A DNA stretch of 64,000 nt, taken from NCBI GenBank assembly GCA_035771175.1, contig CM069590.1:29464821-29528820 (forward strand), given 5' to 3'. A program made the position numbers and the translations under genes. Origin of the DNA: Paratinospora sagittata (taxonomy: Eukaryota > Streptophyta > Magnoliopsida > Ranunculales > Menispermaceae). Below, piece after piece: positions 10,359 to 23,353 of this stretch. Under the pieces are notes generated by a model. It did not search any database. It was not told the DNA's origin and saw only the letters and a list, made by a program, of their open reading frames with translations. Positions within the stretch are counted from its first letter, which is position 1. Each line of letters begins with the position of its first letter.

Positions 10359-11223
10359 ATCTCTGGTGTGTAGGGTAACTCCTCGATCAATCTCAGCACT
10401 AAAACTCTGAAAATTTCAAAGTCATCAAAATCACTTTCGATATAGTATTTCATTTTTAAAAAAATGTTTTCTGAAAGGTTTTAATCATAATTTTAATGAG
10501 TTTTGAAATATTTAAAAGTGTTTAATCTTATATCAAAGTGTTTTGAGTCAATGAAATGGTTCTTTAGTGTCAAAATATTAATGTTTCAAAAATAAGGCTA
10601 TCCAGCAATTGGCACGTCTTAGACTAAAATCTGATATTTCTAACGAGAAAAATGTGGGCACTTCTGCTTGCTCGAATTTTCTATTCCTTCACAGTTTTGC
10701 CAAGTTATCTTAATTGAAATATTCTATAGTAACACCTAGATGATTCCCATTGTCTCGCACGCCCAAAAAACTTTAGATTGAACAATGTTTTGAATTCAAA
10801 TCATTTTGTAGTACTCTTCCTCTTTAACCTTCAACTTCAAATTTTATAAAACACTTATTCTCTGATTTTCAAAAAGACAACACGCACGATATTTGCAAGT
10901 TAGAATGAGCTTTTCGAAGAGTTTTTCAAGAGAAGAAAGTAATGATTCTTGCCTTTGCAAAAAAAGTCTTCGAATTGAATCAAAATTGCAATCTGTCTTG
11001 ATGTTCAGCTAGTTCTTCATTTAATCCCTTGTGTGCTAAGATTTGCAGAGGCTATCCCTTTTTTAAAACTCTAAGTATATGAAGTGGTCTCGGTAAGATA
11101 ACACATCAAAAAGGAACACATCACCTGTTTTGCATCAAGAACACATCAAACAACAACTTTCGAATTCTACAAAGATCAAGCTCGAAGAACGAAGACATAT
11201 CTCATGTTTAACGCATTAGTTTG
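10359..11223 (+). repeat. Monomer M13, 865 bp, M1 type
   Basis: Same type as M1, with private gtaactcctcg, gtcatcaaaa and aaaaagacaac. Confidence 0.94.
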
Positions 11224-12091
11224 ATCTCTGGTGTGTAGGGTAACCCCTCGATCAATCTTAGCACTAAAACTCTGAAAATTGCAAAGTCTTCAAAATCACT
11301 TTCGATATAGTATTTCAATTTGACAAAAATGTTTTCCGAAAGGTTTTAATCATAATTTTAATGAGTGTTGAATTATTTAAAAGTGTTTATTCTTGTATCA
11401 AAGTGTTTTGAGTCAATGAAATGGTTCTTTAGTGTCAAAATATTAATTTTTCAAAAATAAGGCTATCCAGCAATTTGCACGTCTTAGACTAAAATCTGAT
11501 ATTTCTAACCAGAAAAATGTGGGCACTTCTGCTTGCTCGATTTTTCCATTCCTTCACAGTTTTGCAAGGTTATCTTAATTGAAATATTCTCTAGTAACAC
11601 CTAGATGATTCCCATTGTCTCGCGCGCCCAAAAAACTTTAGATTGAACAATGTTTTGAATTCAAATCATTTTGTAGTACTCTTGCTCTTTAACCTTCAAC
11701 TTCAAATTTTATAAAACACTCATTCTCTGATTTTCAAAAATACAACACGCACGATATTTTTCAAGTTAGATTGAGCTTTTCAAAGAGTTTTTCAAGTGAA
11801 GAAAGAAATGATTCTTGGATTTGCAACAAAAGGCTTCGAATTGAATCAAAATTGCAATCTGTCTTGATGTTCAGCTAGTTCTTCATTTTATCCCATGTGT
11901 GCTAAGATTTGCAGAGGCTATCCATTGTTTAAAACTCTAAGCATCTGAAGTGGTCTCGGTAAGATAACACATGAAAAAGGAACACATCACCTGTTTTGCA
12001 TCAAGAACACATCAAACAATATAGCTTTCGAATTCTACAAAGATCAAGCTCGAAGAACGAAGACATATCTCATGTCTAATGCATTAGTTTG
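11224..12091 (+). repeat. Monomer M14, 868 bp, beta head with E tail
   Basis: Beta head with gagtgttgaatt (shared with M16), aaccagaaa, tttttccattcc and cgcgcgccc, joined to the E tail and catgaaaaagg. Confidence 0.94.
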
Positions 12092-12956
12092 ATCTCTGGT
12101 GTGTAGGGTAACCCCTCGATCAATCTCAGCACTAAAACTCTGAAAATTTCAAAGTCTTCAAAATCACTTTCGATATAGTATTTCATTTTTAAAAAAATGT
12201 TTTCTGAAAGGTTTTAATCATAATTTTAATGAGTTTTGAAATATTTAAAAGTGTTTAATCTTATATCAAAGTGTTTTGAGTCAATGAAATGGTTCTTTAG
12301 TGTCAAAATATTAATGTTTCAAAAATAAGGCTATCCAGCAATTGGCACGTCTTAGACTAAAATCTGATATTTCTAACGAGAAAAATGTGGGCACTTCTGC
12401 TTGCTCGAATTTTCTATTCCTTCACAGTTTTGCCAAGTTATCTTAATTGAAATATTCTATAGTAACACCTAGATGATTCCCATTGTCTCGCACGCCCAAA
12501 AAACTTTAGATTGAACAATGTTTTGAATTCAAATCATTTTGTAGTACTCTTCCTCTTTAACCTTCAACTTCAAATTTTATAAAACACTTATTCTCTGATT
12601 TTCAAAAACACAACACGCACGATATTTGCAAGTTAGAATGAGCTTTTCGAAGAGTTTTTCAAGAGAAGAAAGTAATGATTCTTGCCTTTGCAAAAAAAGT
12701 CTTCGAATTGAATCAAAATTGCAATCTGTCTTGATGTTCAGCTAGTTCTTCATTTAATCCCTTGTGTGCTAAGATTTGCAGAGGCTATCCCTTTTTTAAA
12801 ACTCTAAGTATATGAAGTGGTCTCGGTAAGATAACACATCAAAAAGGAACACATCACCTGTTTTGCATCAAGAACACATCAAACAACAGCTTTCGAATTC
12901 TACAAAGATCAAGCTCGAAGAACGAAGACATATCTCATGTTTAACGCATTAGTTTG
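12092..12956 (+). repeat. Monomer M15, 865 bp, M1 type
   Basis: M1 type with cacgccc rather than caccccc, and caacagctttcg near the end. Confidence 0.94.
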
Positions 12957-13822
12957 ATCTCTGGTGTGTAGGGTAACCCCTCGATCAATCTTAGCACTAA
13001 AACTCTGAAAATTGCAAAGTCTTCAAAATCACTTTCGATATAGTATTTCAATTTGACAAAAATGTTTTCCGAAAGGTTTTAATCATAATTTTAATGAGTG
13101 TTGAATTATTTAAAAGTGTTTATTCTTGTATCAAAGTGTTTTGAGTCAATGAAATGGTTCTTTAGTGTCAAAATATTAATGTTTCAAAAATAAGGCTATC
13201 CAGCAATTGGCACGTCTTAGACTAAAATTTAATATTTCTAACGAGAAAAATGTGGGCACTTCTGCTTGCTCAATTTTTCTATTCCTTCAAAGTTTTGCAA
13301 GGTTATCTTAATTGAAATATTCTCTAGTAACACCTAGATGATTCCATTTATCTCGCACGCCCAAAAAACTTTAGATTGAACAATGTTTTGAATTCAAATC
13401 ATTTTGTAGTACTCTTGCTCTTTAACCTTCAACTTCAAATTTTATAAAACACTCATTCTCTGATTTTCAAAAATACAACACGCACGATATTTTTCAAGTT
13501 AGATTGAGCTTTTCGAAGAGTTTTTCAAGAGAAGAAAGTAATGATTCTTGCCTTTGCAAAAAAAGGGTTCGAATTGAATCAAAATTGCAATCTGTCTTGA
13601 TGTTCAGCTAGTTCTTCATTTTATCCCTTGTGTGCTAAGATTTGCAGAGGCTATCCATTGTTTAAAACTCTAAGCATCTGAAGTGGTCTCGGTAAGATAA
13701 CACATGAAAAAGGAACACATCACCTGTTTTGCGTCTAGAACACATCAAACAATAGCTTTCGAATTCTACAATGGTCAAGCTCGAAGAACGAAGACATATC
13801 TCATGTCTAATGCATTAGTTTG
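12957..13822 (+). repeat. Monomer M16, 866 bp, beta with ccatttatc
   Basis: Related to M3 but with gagtgttgaatt, ctcaattttt, ccttcaaagttt, aaagggttcg and a gcatctg, catgaaaaagg, gcgtctag end. Confidence 0.93.
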
Positions 13823-14688
13823 ATCTCTGGTGTGTAGGGTAACCCCTCGATCAATCTCAGCACTAAAACTCTGAAAATTGCAAAGTCTTCAAAATCACTT
13901 TCGATATAGTATTTCATTTTTAAAAAAATGTTTTCTGAAAGGTTTTAATCATAATTTTAATGAGTTTTGAAATATTAAAAAGTGTTTAATCTTATATCAA
14001 AGTGTTTTGAGTCAATGAAATGGTTCTTTAGTGTCAAAATATTAATGTTTCAAAAATAAGGCTATCCAGCAATTGGCACGTCTTAGACTAAAATCTGATA
14101 TTTCTAACGAGAAAAATGTGGGCACTTCTGCTTGCTCGAATTTTCTATTCCTTCACAGTTTTGCCAGGTTATCTTAATTGAAATATTCTATAGTAACACC
14201 TAGATGATTCCCATTGTCTCGCACGCCCAAAAAACTTTAGATTGAACAATGTTTTGAATTCAAATCATTTTGTAGTACTCTTGCTCTTTAACCTTCAACT
14301 TCAAATTTTATAAAACACTCATTCTCTGATTTTCAAAAATACAACACGCACGATATTTGCAAGTTAGATTGAGCTTTTCGAAGAGTTTTTCAAGAGAAGA
14401 AAGTAATGATTCTTGCCTTTGCAAAAAAAGTCTTCGAATTGAATCAAAATTGCAATCTGTCTTGATGTTCGGCTAGTTTCTTCATTTTATCCCTTGTGTG
14501 CTAAGATTTGCAGAGGCTATCCCTTGCTTAAAACTCTAAGTATATGAAGTGGTCCCGGTAAGATAACACATCAAAAAGGAACACATCACCTGATTTGCCT
14601 CAAGAACACATCAAACAACAGCTTTCGAATTCTACAAAGATCAAGCTCGAAGAACGAAGACATATCTCATGTTTAACGCATTAGTTTG
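13823..14688 (+). repeat. Monomer M17, 866 bp, alpha head, mixed tail
   Basis: Alpha head with gaaatattaaaaag. Tail has gttcggctag, ggtcccgg, cctgatttgcctc, caacagc and tttaacgc. Confidence 0.93.
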
Positions 14689-15553
14689 ATCTCTGGTGTG
14701 TAGGGTAACCCCTCGATCAATCTTAGCACTAAAACTCTGAAAATTGCAAAGTCTTCAAAATCACTTTCGATATAGTATTTCAATTCGACAAAAATGTTTT
14801 ACGAAAGGTTTTAATCATAATTTTAATGAGTTTTGAATTATTTAAAAGTGTTTATTCTTGTATCAAAGTGTTTTGAGTCAATGAAATGGTTCTTTACTGT
14901 CAAAATATTAATTTTTCAAAAATAAGGCTATCCAGCAATTTGCACGTCTTAGACTAAAATCTGATATTTCTAACGAGAAAAATGTGGGCACTTCTGCTTG
15001 CTCGATTTTTCTAATCCTTCACAGTTTTGCAAGGTTATCTTAATTGAAATATTCTCTAGTAACACCTAGATGATTCCCATTGTCTCGCGCGCCCAAAAAA
15101 CTTTAGATTGAACAATGTTTTGAATTCAAATCATTTTGTAGTACTCTTCCTCTTTAACCTTCAACTTCAAATTTTATAAAACACTTATTCTCTGATTTTC
15201 AAAAACACAACACGCACGATATTTGCAAGTTAGAATGAGCTTTTCGAAGAGTTTTTCAAGAGAAGAAAGTAATGATTCTTGCCTTTGCAAAAAAAGTCTT
15301 CGAATTGAATCAAAATTGCAATCTGTCTTGATGTTCAGCTAGTTCTTCATTTAATCCCTTGTGTGCTAAGATTTGCAGAGGCTATCCCTTTTTTAAAACT
15401 CTAAGTATATGAAGTGGTCTCGGTAAGATAACACATCAAAAAGGAACACATCACCTGTTTTGCCTCAAGAACACATCAAACAACAGCTTTCGAATTCTAC
15501 AAAGATCAAGCTCGAAGAACGAAGACATATCTCATGTTTAACGCATTAGTTTG
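14689..15553 (+). repeat. Monomer M18, 865 bp, beta head with M1-type tail
   Basis: Head like M2 (aattcgacaaaa, ttttacg, tttactgtc, cgcgcgccc). From about 15,140 the tail is M1-type (ttcctcttt, gttagaatgagc, aaaaaagtc). A clear head/tail hybrid. Confidence 0.94.
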
Positions 15554-16421
15554 ATCTCTGGTGTGTAGGGTAACCCCTCGATCAATCTTTGCACTAAAAC
15601 TCTGAAAATTGCAAAGTCTTCAAAATCACTTTCGATATAGTATTTCAATTTGACAAAAATGTTTTACGAAAGGTTTTAATCATAATTTTAATGAGTTTTG
15701 AATTATTTAAAAGTGTTTATTCTTGTATCAAAGTGTTTTGAGTCAATGAAATGGTTCTTTAGTGTCAAAATATTAATTTTTCAAAAATAAGGCTATCCAG
15801 CAATTTGCACGTCTTAGACTAAAATCTGATATTTCTAACGAGAAAAATGTGGGCACTTCTGCTTGCTCGATTTTTCTATTCCTTCACAGTTTTGCAAGGT
15901 TATCTTAATTGAAATATTCTCTAGTAACACCTAGATGATTCCCATTGTCTCGCGCGCCCAAAAAACTTTAGATTGAACAATGTTTTGAATTCAAATCATT
16001 TTGTAGTACTCTTGCTCTTTAACCTTCAACTTCAAATTTTATAAAACACTCATTCTCTGATTTTCAAAAATACAACACGCACGATATTTTTCAAGTTAGA
16101 TTGAGCTTTTCAAAGAGTTTTTCAAGTGAAGAAAGAAATGATTCTTGGATTTGCAACAAAAGGCTTCGAATTGAATCAAAATTGCAATCTGTCTTGATGT
16201 TCAGCTAGTTCTTCATTTTATCCCATGTGTGCTAAGATTTGCAGAGGCTATCCATTGTTTAAAACTCTAAGCATCTGAAGTGGTCTCGGTAAGATAACAC
16301 ATGAAAAAGGAACACATCACCTGTTTTGCATCAAGAACACATCAAACAATATAGCTTTCGAATTCTACAAAGATCAAGCTCGAAGAACGAAGACATATCT
16401 CATGTCTAATGCATTAGTTTG
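15554..16421 (+). repeat. Monomer M19, 868 bp, beta head with E tail
   Basis: caatctttgcac, ttttacg, cgcgcgccc, then E tail. Copy of M22. Confidence 0.95.
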
Positions 16422-17289
16422 ATCTCTGGTGTGTAGGGTAACCCCTCGATCAATCTCAGCACTAAAACTCTGAAAATTGCAAAGTCTTCAAAATCACTTT
16501 CGATATAGTATTTCGTTTTGAAAAAAATGTTTTCTGAAAGGTTTTAATCATAATTTTAATGAGTTTTGAATTATTTAAAAGTGTTTAATCTTATAACAAA
16601 GTGTTTTGTGTCAATGAAATGGTTCTTTAGTGTCAAAATATTAATTTTTCAAAAATAAGGCTATCCAGCAATTTGCACGTCTTAGACTAAAATATGATAT
16701 TTCTAACGAGAAAAATGTGGGCACTTCTGCTTGCTCGATTTTTCTATTCCTTCACAGTTTTGCAAGGTTATCTTAATTGAAATATTCTCTAGTAACACCT
16801 AGATGATTCCCATTGTCTCTCGCGCCCAAAAAACTTTAGATTGAACAATGTTTTGAATTCAAATCATTTTGTAGTACTCTTGCTCTTTAACCTTCAACTT
16901 CAAATTTTATAAAACACTCATTCTCTGATTTTCAAAAATACAACACGCACGATATTTTTCAAGTTAGATTGAGCTTTTCAAAGAGTTTTTCAAGTGAAGA
17001 AAGAAATGATTCTTGGATTTGCAACAAAAGGCTTCGAATTGAATCAAAATTGCAATCTGTCTTGATGTTCAGCTAGTTCTTCATTTTATCCCATGTGTGC
17101 TAAGATTTGCAGAGGCTATCCATTGTTTAAAACTCTAAGCATCTGAAGTGGTCTCGGTAAGATAACACATGAAAAAGGAACACATCACCTGTTTTGCATC
17201 AAGAACACGTCAAACAATATAGCTTTCGAATTCTACAAAGATCAAGCTCGAAGAACGAAGACATATCTCATGTCTAATGCATTAGTTCG
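16422..17289 (+). repeat. Monomer M20, 868 bp, delta head with E tail
   Basis: tttcgttttgaaaa, ttataacaaag, ttttgtgtc, aatatgatat, tctctcgcgcc, E tail; private cacgtcaaac; ends agttcg. Copy of M23. Confidence 0.95.
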
Positions 17290-18154
17290 ATCTCTGGTGT
17301 GTAGGGTAACCCCTCGATCAATCTCAGCACTAAAACTCTGAAAATTTCAAAGTCTTCAAAATCACTTTCGATATAGTATTTCATTTTTAAAAAAATGTTT
17401 TCTGAAAGGTTTTAATCATAATTTTAATGAGTTTTGAAATATTTAAAAGTGTTTAATCTTATATCAAAGTGTTTTGAGTCAATGAAATGGTTCTTTAGTG
17501 TCAAAATATTAATGTTTCAAAAATAAGGCTATCCAGCAATTGGCACGTCTTAGACTAAAATCTGATATTTCTAACGAGAAAAATGTGGGCACTTCTGCTT
17601 GCTCGAATTTTCTATTCCTTCACAGTTTTGCCAAGTTATCTTAATTGAAATATTCTATAGTAACACCTAGATGATTCCCATTGTCTCGCACCCCCAAAAA
17701 ACTTTAGATTGAACAATGTTTTGAATTCAAATCATTTTGTAGTACTCTTCCTCTTTAACCTTCAACTTCAAATTTTATAAAACACTTATTCTCTGATTTT
17801 CAAAAACACAACACGCACGATATTTGCAAGTTAGAATGAGCTTTTCGAAGAGTTTTTCAAGAGAAGAAAGTAATGATTCTTGCCTTTGCAAAAAAAGTCT
17901 TCGAATTGAATCAAAATTGCAATCTGTCTTGATGTTCAGCTAGTTCTTCATTTAATCCCTTGTGTGCTAAGATTTGCAGAGGCTATCCCTTTTTTAAAAC
18001 TCTAAGTATATGAAGTGGTCTCGGTAAGATAACACATCAAAAAGGAACACATCACCTGTTTTGCCTCAAGAACACATCAAACAACAGCTTTCGAATTCTA
18101 CAAAGATCAAGCTCGAAGAACGAAGACATATCTCATGTTTAACGCATTAGTTTG
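17290..18154 (+). repeat. Monomer M21, 865 bp, M1 type
   Basis: M1 type with cacccccaaa; ends gcctcaag and caacagc. Copy of M24. Confidence 0.95.
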
Positions 18155-19022
18155 ATCTCTGGTGTGTAGGGTAACCCCTCGATCAATCTTTGCACTAAAA
18201 CTCTGAAAATTGCAAAGTCTTCAAAATCACTTTCGATATAGTATTTCAATTTGACAAAAATGTTTTACGAAAGGTTTTAATCATAATTTTAATGAGTTTT
18301 GAATTATTTAAAAGTGTTTATTCTTGTATCAAAGTGTTTTGAGTCAATGAAATGGTTCTTTAGTGTCAAAATATTAATTTTTCAAAAATAAGGCTATCCA
18401 GCAATTTGCACGTCTTAGACTAAAATCTGATATTTCTAACGAGAAAAATGTGGGCACTTCTGCTTGCTCGATTTTTCTATTCCTTCACAGTTTTGCAAGG
18501 TTATCTTAATTGAAATATTCTCTAGTAACACCTAGATGATTCCCATTGTCTCGCGCGCCCAAAAAACTTTAGATTGAACAATGTTTTGAATTCAAATCGT
18601 TTTGTAGTACTCTTGCTCTTTAACCTTCAACTTCAAATTTTATAAAACACTCATTCTCTGATTTTCAAAAATACAACACGCACGATATTTTTCAAGTTAG
18701 ATTGAGCTTTTCAAAGAGTTTTTCAAGTGAAGAAAGAAATGATTCTTGGATTTGCAACAAAAGGCTTCGAATTGAATCAAAATTGCAATCTGTCTTGATG
18801 TTCAGCTAGTTCTTCATTTTATCCCATGTGTGCTAAGATTTGCAGAGGCTATCCATTGTTTAAAACTCTAAGCATCTGAAGTGGTCTCGGTAAGATAACA
18901 CATGAAAAAGGAACACATCACCTGTTTTGCATCAAGAACACATCAAACAATATAGCTTTCGAATTCTACAAAGATCAAGCTCGAAGAACGAAGACATATC
19001 TCATGTCTAATGCATTAGTTTG
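18155..19022 (+). repeat. Monomer M22, 868 bp, beta head with E tail
   Basis: Copy of M19 at +2,601 bp; private aaatcgttttg near 18,595. Confidence 0.95.
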
Positions 19023-19890
19023 ATCTCTGGTGTGTAGGGTAACCCCTCGATCAATCTCAGCACTAAAACTCTGAAAATTGCAAAGTCTTCAAAATCACTT
19101 TCGATATAGTATTTCGTTTTGAAAAAAATGTTTTCTGAAAGGTTTTAATCATAATTTTAATGAGTTTTGAATTATTTAAAAGTGTTTAATCTTATAACAA
19201 AGTGTTTTGTGTCAATGAAATGGTTCTTTAGTGTCAAAATATTAATTTTTCAAAAATAAGGCTATCCAGCAATTTGCACGTCTTAGACTAAAATATGATA
19301 TTTCTAACGAGAAAAATGTGGGCACTTCTGCTTGCTCGATTTTTCTATTCCTTCACAGTTTTGCAAGGTTATCTTAATTGAAATATTCTCTAGTAACACC
19401 TAGATGATTCCCATTGTCTCTCGCGCCCAAAAAACTTTAGATTGAACAATGTTTTGAATTCAAATCATTTTGTAGTACTCTTGCTCTTTAACCTTCAACT
19501 TCAAATTTTATAAAACACTCATTCTCTGATTTTCAAAAATACAACACGCACGATATTTTTCAAGTTAGATTGAGCTTTTCAAAGAGTTTTTCAAGTGAAG
19601 AAAGAAATGATTCTTGGATTTGCAACAAAAGGCTTCGAATTGAATCAAAATTGCAATCTGTCTTGATGTTCAGCTAGTTCTTCATTTTATCCCATGTGTG
19701 CTAAGATTTGCAGAGGCTATCCATTGTTTAAAACTCTAAGCATCTGAAGTGGTCTCGGTAAGATAACACATGAAAAAGGAACACATCACCTGTTTTGCAT
19801 CAAGAACACATCAAACAATATAGCTTTCGAATTCTACAAAGATCAAGCTCGAAGAACGAAGACATATCTCATGTCTAATGCATTAGTTCG
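19023..19890 (+). repeat. Monomer M23, 868 bp, delta head with E tail
   Basis: Copy of M20 at +2,601 bp, with cacatcaaac restored to the common form. Confidence 0.95.
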
Positions 19891-20755
19891 ATCTCTGGTG
19901 TGTAGGGTAACCCCTCGATCAATCTCAGCACTAAAACTCTGAAAATTGCAAAGTCTTCAAAATCACTTTCGATATAGTATTTCATTTTTAAAAAAATGTT
20001 TTCTGAAAGGTTTTAATCATAATTTTAATGAGTTTTGAAATATTTAAAAGTGTTTAATCTTATATCAAAGTGTTTTGAGTCAATGAAATGGTTCTTTAGT
20101 GTCAAAATATTAATGTTTCAAAAATAAGGCTATCCAGCAATTGGCACGTCTTAGACTAAAATCTGATATTTCTAACGAGAAAAATGTGGGCACTTCTGCT
20201 TGCTCGAATTTTCTATTCCTTCACAGTTTTGCCAAGTTATCTTAATTGAAATATTCTATAGTAACACCTAGATGATTCCCATTGTCTCGCACCCCCAAAA
20301 AACTTTAGATTGAACAATGTTTTGAATTCAAATCATTTTGTAGTACTCTTCCTCTTTAACCTTCAACTTCAAATTTTATAAAACACTTATTCTCTGATTT
20401 TCAAAAACACAACACGCACGATATTTGCAAGTTAGAATGAGCTTTTCGAAGAGTTTTTCAAGAGAAGAAAGTAATGATTCTTGCCTTTGCAAAAAAAGTC
20501 TTCGAATTGAATCAAAATTGCAATCTGTCTTGATGTTCAGCTAGTTCTTCATTTAATCCCTTGTGTGCTAAGATTTGCAGAGGCTATCCCTTTTTTAAAA
20601 CTCTAAGTATATGAAGTGGTCTCGGTAAGATAACACATCAAAAAGGAACACATCACCTGTTTTGCATCAAGAACACATCAAACAACAACTTTCGAATTCT
20701 ACAAAGATCAAGCTCGAAGAATGAAGACATATCTCATGTTTAACGCATTAGTTTG
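19891..20755 (+). repeat. Monomer M24, 865 bp, M1 type
   Basis: Belongs to two duplications: head and middle match M21 and M1; the end matches M1 (gaatgaagac). Confidence 0.95.
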
Positions 20756-21621
20756 ATCTCTGGTGTGTAGGGTAACCCCTCGATCAATCTTAGCACTAAA
20801 ACTCTGAAAATTGCAAAGTCTTCAAAATCACTTTCGATATAGTATTTCAATTTGACAAAAATGTTTTACGAAAGGTTTTAATCATAATTTTAATGAGTTT
20901 TGAATTATTTAAAAGTGTTTATTCTTGTATCAAAGTGTTTTGAGTCAATGAAATGGTTCTTTAGTGTCAAAATATTAATTTTTCAAAAATAAGGCTATCC
21001 AGCAATTTGCACGTCTTAGACTAAAATCTGATATTTCTAACGAGAAAAATGTGGGCACTTCTGCTTGCTCGATTTTTCTAATCCTTCACAGTTTTGCAAG
21101 GTTATCTTAATTGAAATATTCTCTAGTAACACCTAGATGATTCCCATTGTCTCGCGCGCCCAAAAAACTTTAGATTGAACAATGTTTTGAATTCAAATCA
21201 TTTTGTAGTACTCTTGTTCTTTAACCTTCAACTTCAAGTTTTATAAAACACTTATTCTCTGATTTTCAAAAATACAACACGCACGATATTTGCAAGTTAG
21301 ATTGAGCTTTTCGAAGTGTTTTTCAAGAGAAGAAAGTAATGATTCTTGCCTTTGCAAAAAAAGGCTTCGAATTGAATCAAAATTGCAATCTGCCCTGATG
21401 TTCAGCTATGTTCTTCATTTTATCCCTTGTGTGCTAAGATTTGCAGAGGCTATCCCTTGTTTAAAACTCTAAGTATATGAAGTGGTCTCGGTAAGATAAC
21501 ACATCAAAAAGGAACACCTCACCTGTTTTGCATCAAGAACACATCAAACAACAACTTTCGAATTCTACAAAGATCAAGCTCGAAGAACGATGACATATCT
21601 CATGTTTAACGCATTAGTTTG
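20756..21621 (+). repeat. Monomer M25, 866 bp, beta
   Basis: Copy of M2 at +19,890 bp; one difference seen, ctcttgttc. Confidence 0.95.
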
Positions 21622-22488
21622 ATCTCTGGTGTGTAGGGTAACCCCTCGATCAATCTTAGCACTAAAACTCTGAAAATTGCAAAGTCTTCAAAATCACTTT
21701 CGATATAGTATTTCAATTTGACAAAAATGTTTTCCGAAAGGTTTTAATCATAATTTTAATGAGTTTTGAATTATTTAAAAGTGTTTATTCTTGTATCAAA
21801 GTGTTTTGAGTCAATGAAATGGTTCTTTAGTGTCAAAATATTAATGTTTCAAAAATAAGGCTATCCAGCAATTGGCACCTCTTAGACTAAAATTTAATAT
21901 TTCTAACGAGAAAAATGTGGGTACTTCTGCTTGCTCCATTTTTCTATTCCTTCACAGTTTTGCAAGGTTATCTTAATTGAAATATTCTCTAGTAACACCT
22001 AGATGATTCCATTTATCTCGCACGCCCAAAAAACTTTAGATTGAACAATGTTTTGAATTCAAATCATTTTGTAGTACTCTTGCTCTTTAACCTTCAACTT
22101 CAAATTTTATAAAACACTCATTCTCTGATTTTCAAAAATACAACACGCACGATATTTTTCAAGTTAGATTGAGCTTTTCGAAGAGTTTTTCAAGAGAAGA
22201 AAGTAATGATTCTTGCCTTTGCAAAAAAAGGCTTCGAATTGAATCAAAATTGCAATCTGCCCTGATGTTCAGCTAGCTTCTTCATTTTATCCCTTGTGTG
22301 CTAAGATTTGCAGAGGCTATCCATTGTTTAAAACTCTAAGTATATGAAGTGGTCTCGGTAAGATAACACATCAAAAAGGAACACATCACCTGTTTTGCGT
22401 CAAGAACACATCAAACAATAGCTTTCGAATTCTACAATGGTCAAGCTCGAAGAACGAAGACATATCTCATGTCTAATGCATTAGTTTG
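21622..22488 (+). repeat. Monomer M26, 867 bp, beta with ccatttatc
   Basis: Copy of M3; one difference seen, ggcacctctt. Confidence 0.95.
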
Positions 22489-23353
22489 ATCTCTGGTGTG
22501 TAGGGTAACCCCTCGATCAATCTCAGCACTAAAACTCTGAAAATTGCAAAGTCTTCAAAATCACTTTCGATATAGTATTTCATTTTTAAAAAAATGTTTT
22601 CTGAAAGGTTTTAATCATAATTTTAATGAGTTTTGAAATATTTAAAAGTGTTTAATCTTATATCAAAGTGTTTTGAGTCAATGAAATGGTTCTTTAGTGT
22701 CAAAATATTAATGTTTCAAAAATAAGGCTATCCAGCAATTGGCACGTCTTAGACTAAAATCTGATATTTCTAACGAGAAAAATGTGGGCACTTCTGCTTG
22801 CTCGAATTTTCTATTCCTTCACAGTTTTGCCAGGTTATCTTAATTGAAATATTCTATAGTAACACCTAGATGATTCCCATTGTCTCGCACGCCCAAAAAA
22901 CTTTAGATTGAACAATGTTTTGAATTCAAATCATTTTGTAGTACTCTTTCTCTTTAACCTTCAACTTCAAATTTTATAAAACACTTATTCTCTGATTTTC
23001 AAAAACACAACACGCACGATATTTGCAAGTTAGATTGAGCTTTTCGAAGAGTTTTTCAAGAGAAGAAAGTAATGATTCTTGCCTTTGCAAAAAAAGTCTT
23101 CGAATTGAATCAAAATTGCAATCTGTCTTGATGTTCAGCTAGTTCTTCATTTAATCCCTTGTGTGCTAAGATTTGCAGAGGCTATCCCTTGTTTAAAACT
23201 CTAAGTATATGAAGTGGTCTCGGTAAGATAACACATCAAAAAGGAACACATCACCTGTTTTGCATCAAGAACACATCAAACAATAGCTTTCGAATTCTAC
23301 AATGGTCAAGCTCGAAGAACGAAGACATATCTCATGTCTAATGCATTAGTTTG
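22489..23353 (+). repeat. Monomer M27, 865 bp, alpha
   Basis: Copy of M4; no difference found by eye. Confidence 0.95.

Larger units (their letters stand above)
15554..18154. repeat. 2,601-bp trimer, copy 1 (M19-M21)
   Basis: Lengths are 868, 868 and 865. It matches the next 2,601 bp. Shared rare variants are caatctttgcac (M19/M22), ttataacaaag and tctctcgcgcc (M20/M23), agttcgatctc at the end of M20/M23, and cacccccaaaa (M21/M24). The second half of M18 also matches that of M21, so homology begins near 15,100. Confidence 0.93.
18155..20755. repeat. 2,601-bp trimer, copy 2 (M22-M24)
   Basis: Near-identical tandem copy of 15,554-18,154. Its last monomer changes partner: the end of M24 (gcatcaag, caacaactttcg, gaatgaagac) follows M1 rather than M21. 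M24 is thus the junction between the trimer duplication and the 19,890-bp-shift duplication. Confidence 0.92.
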
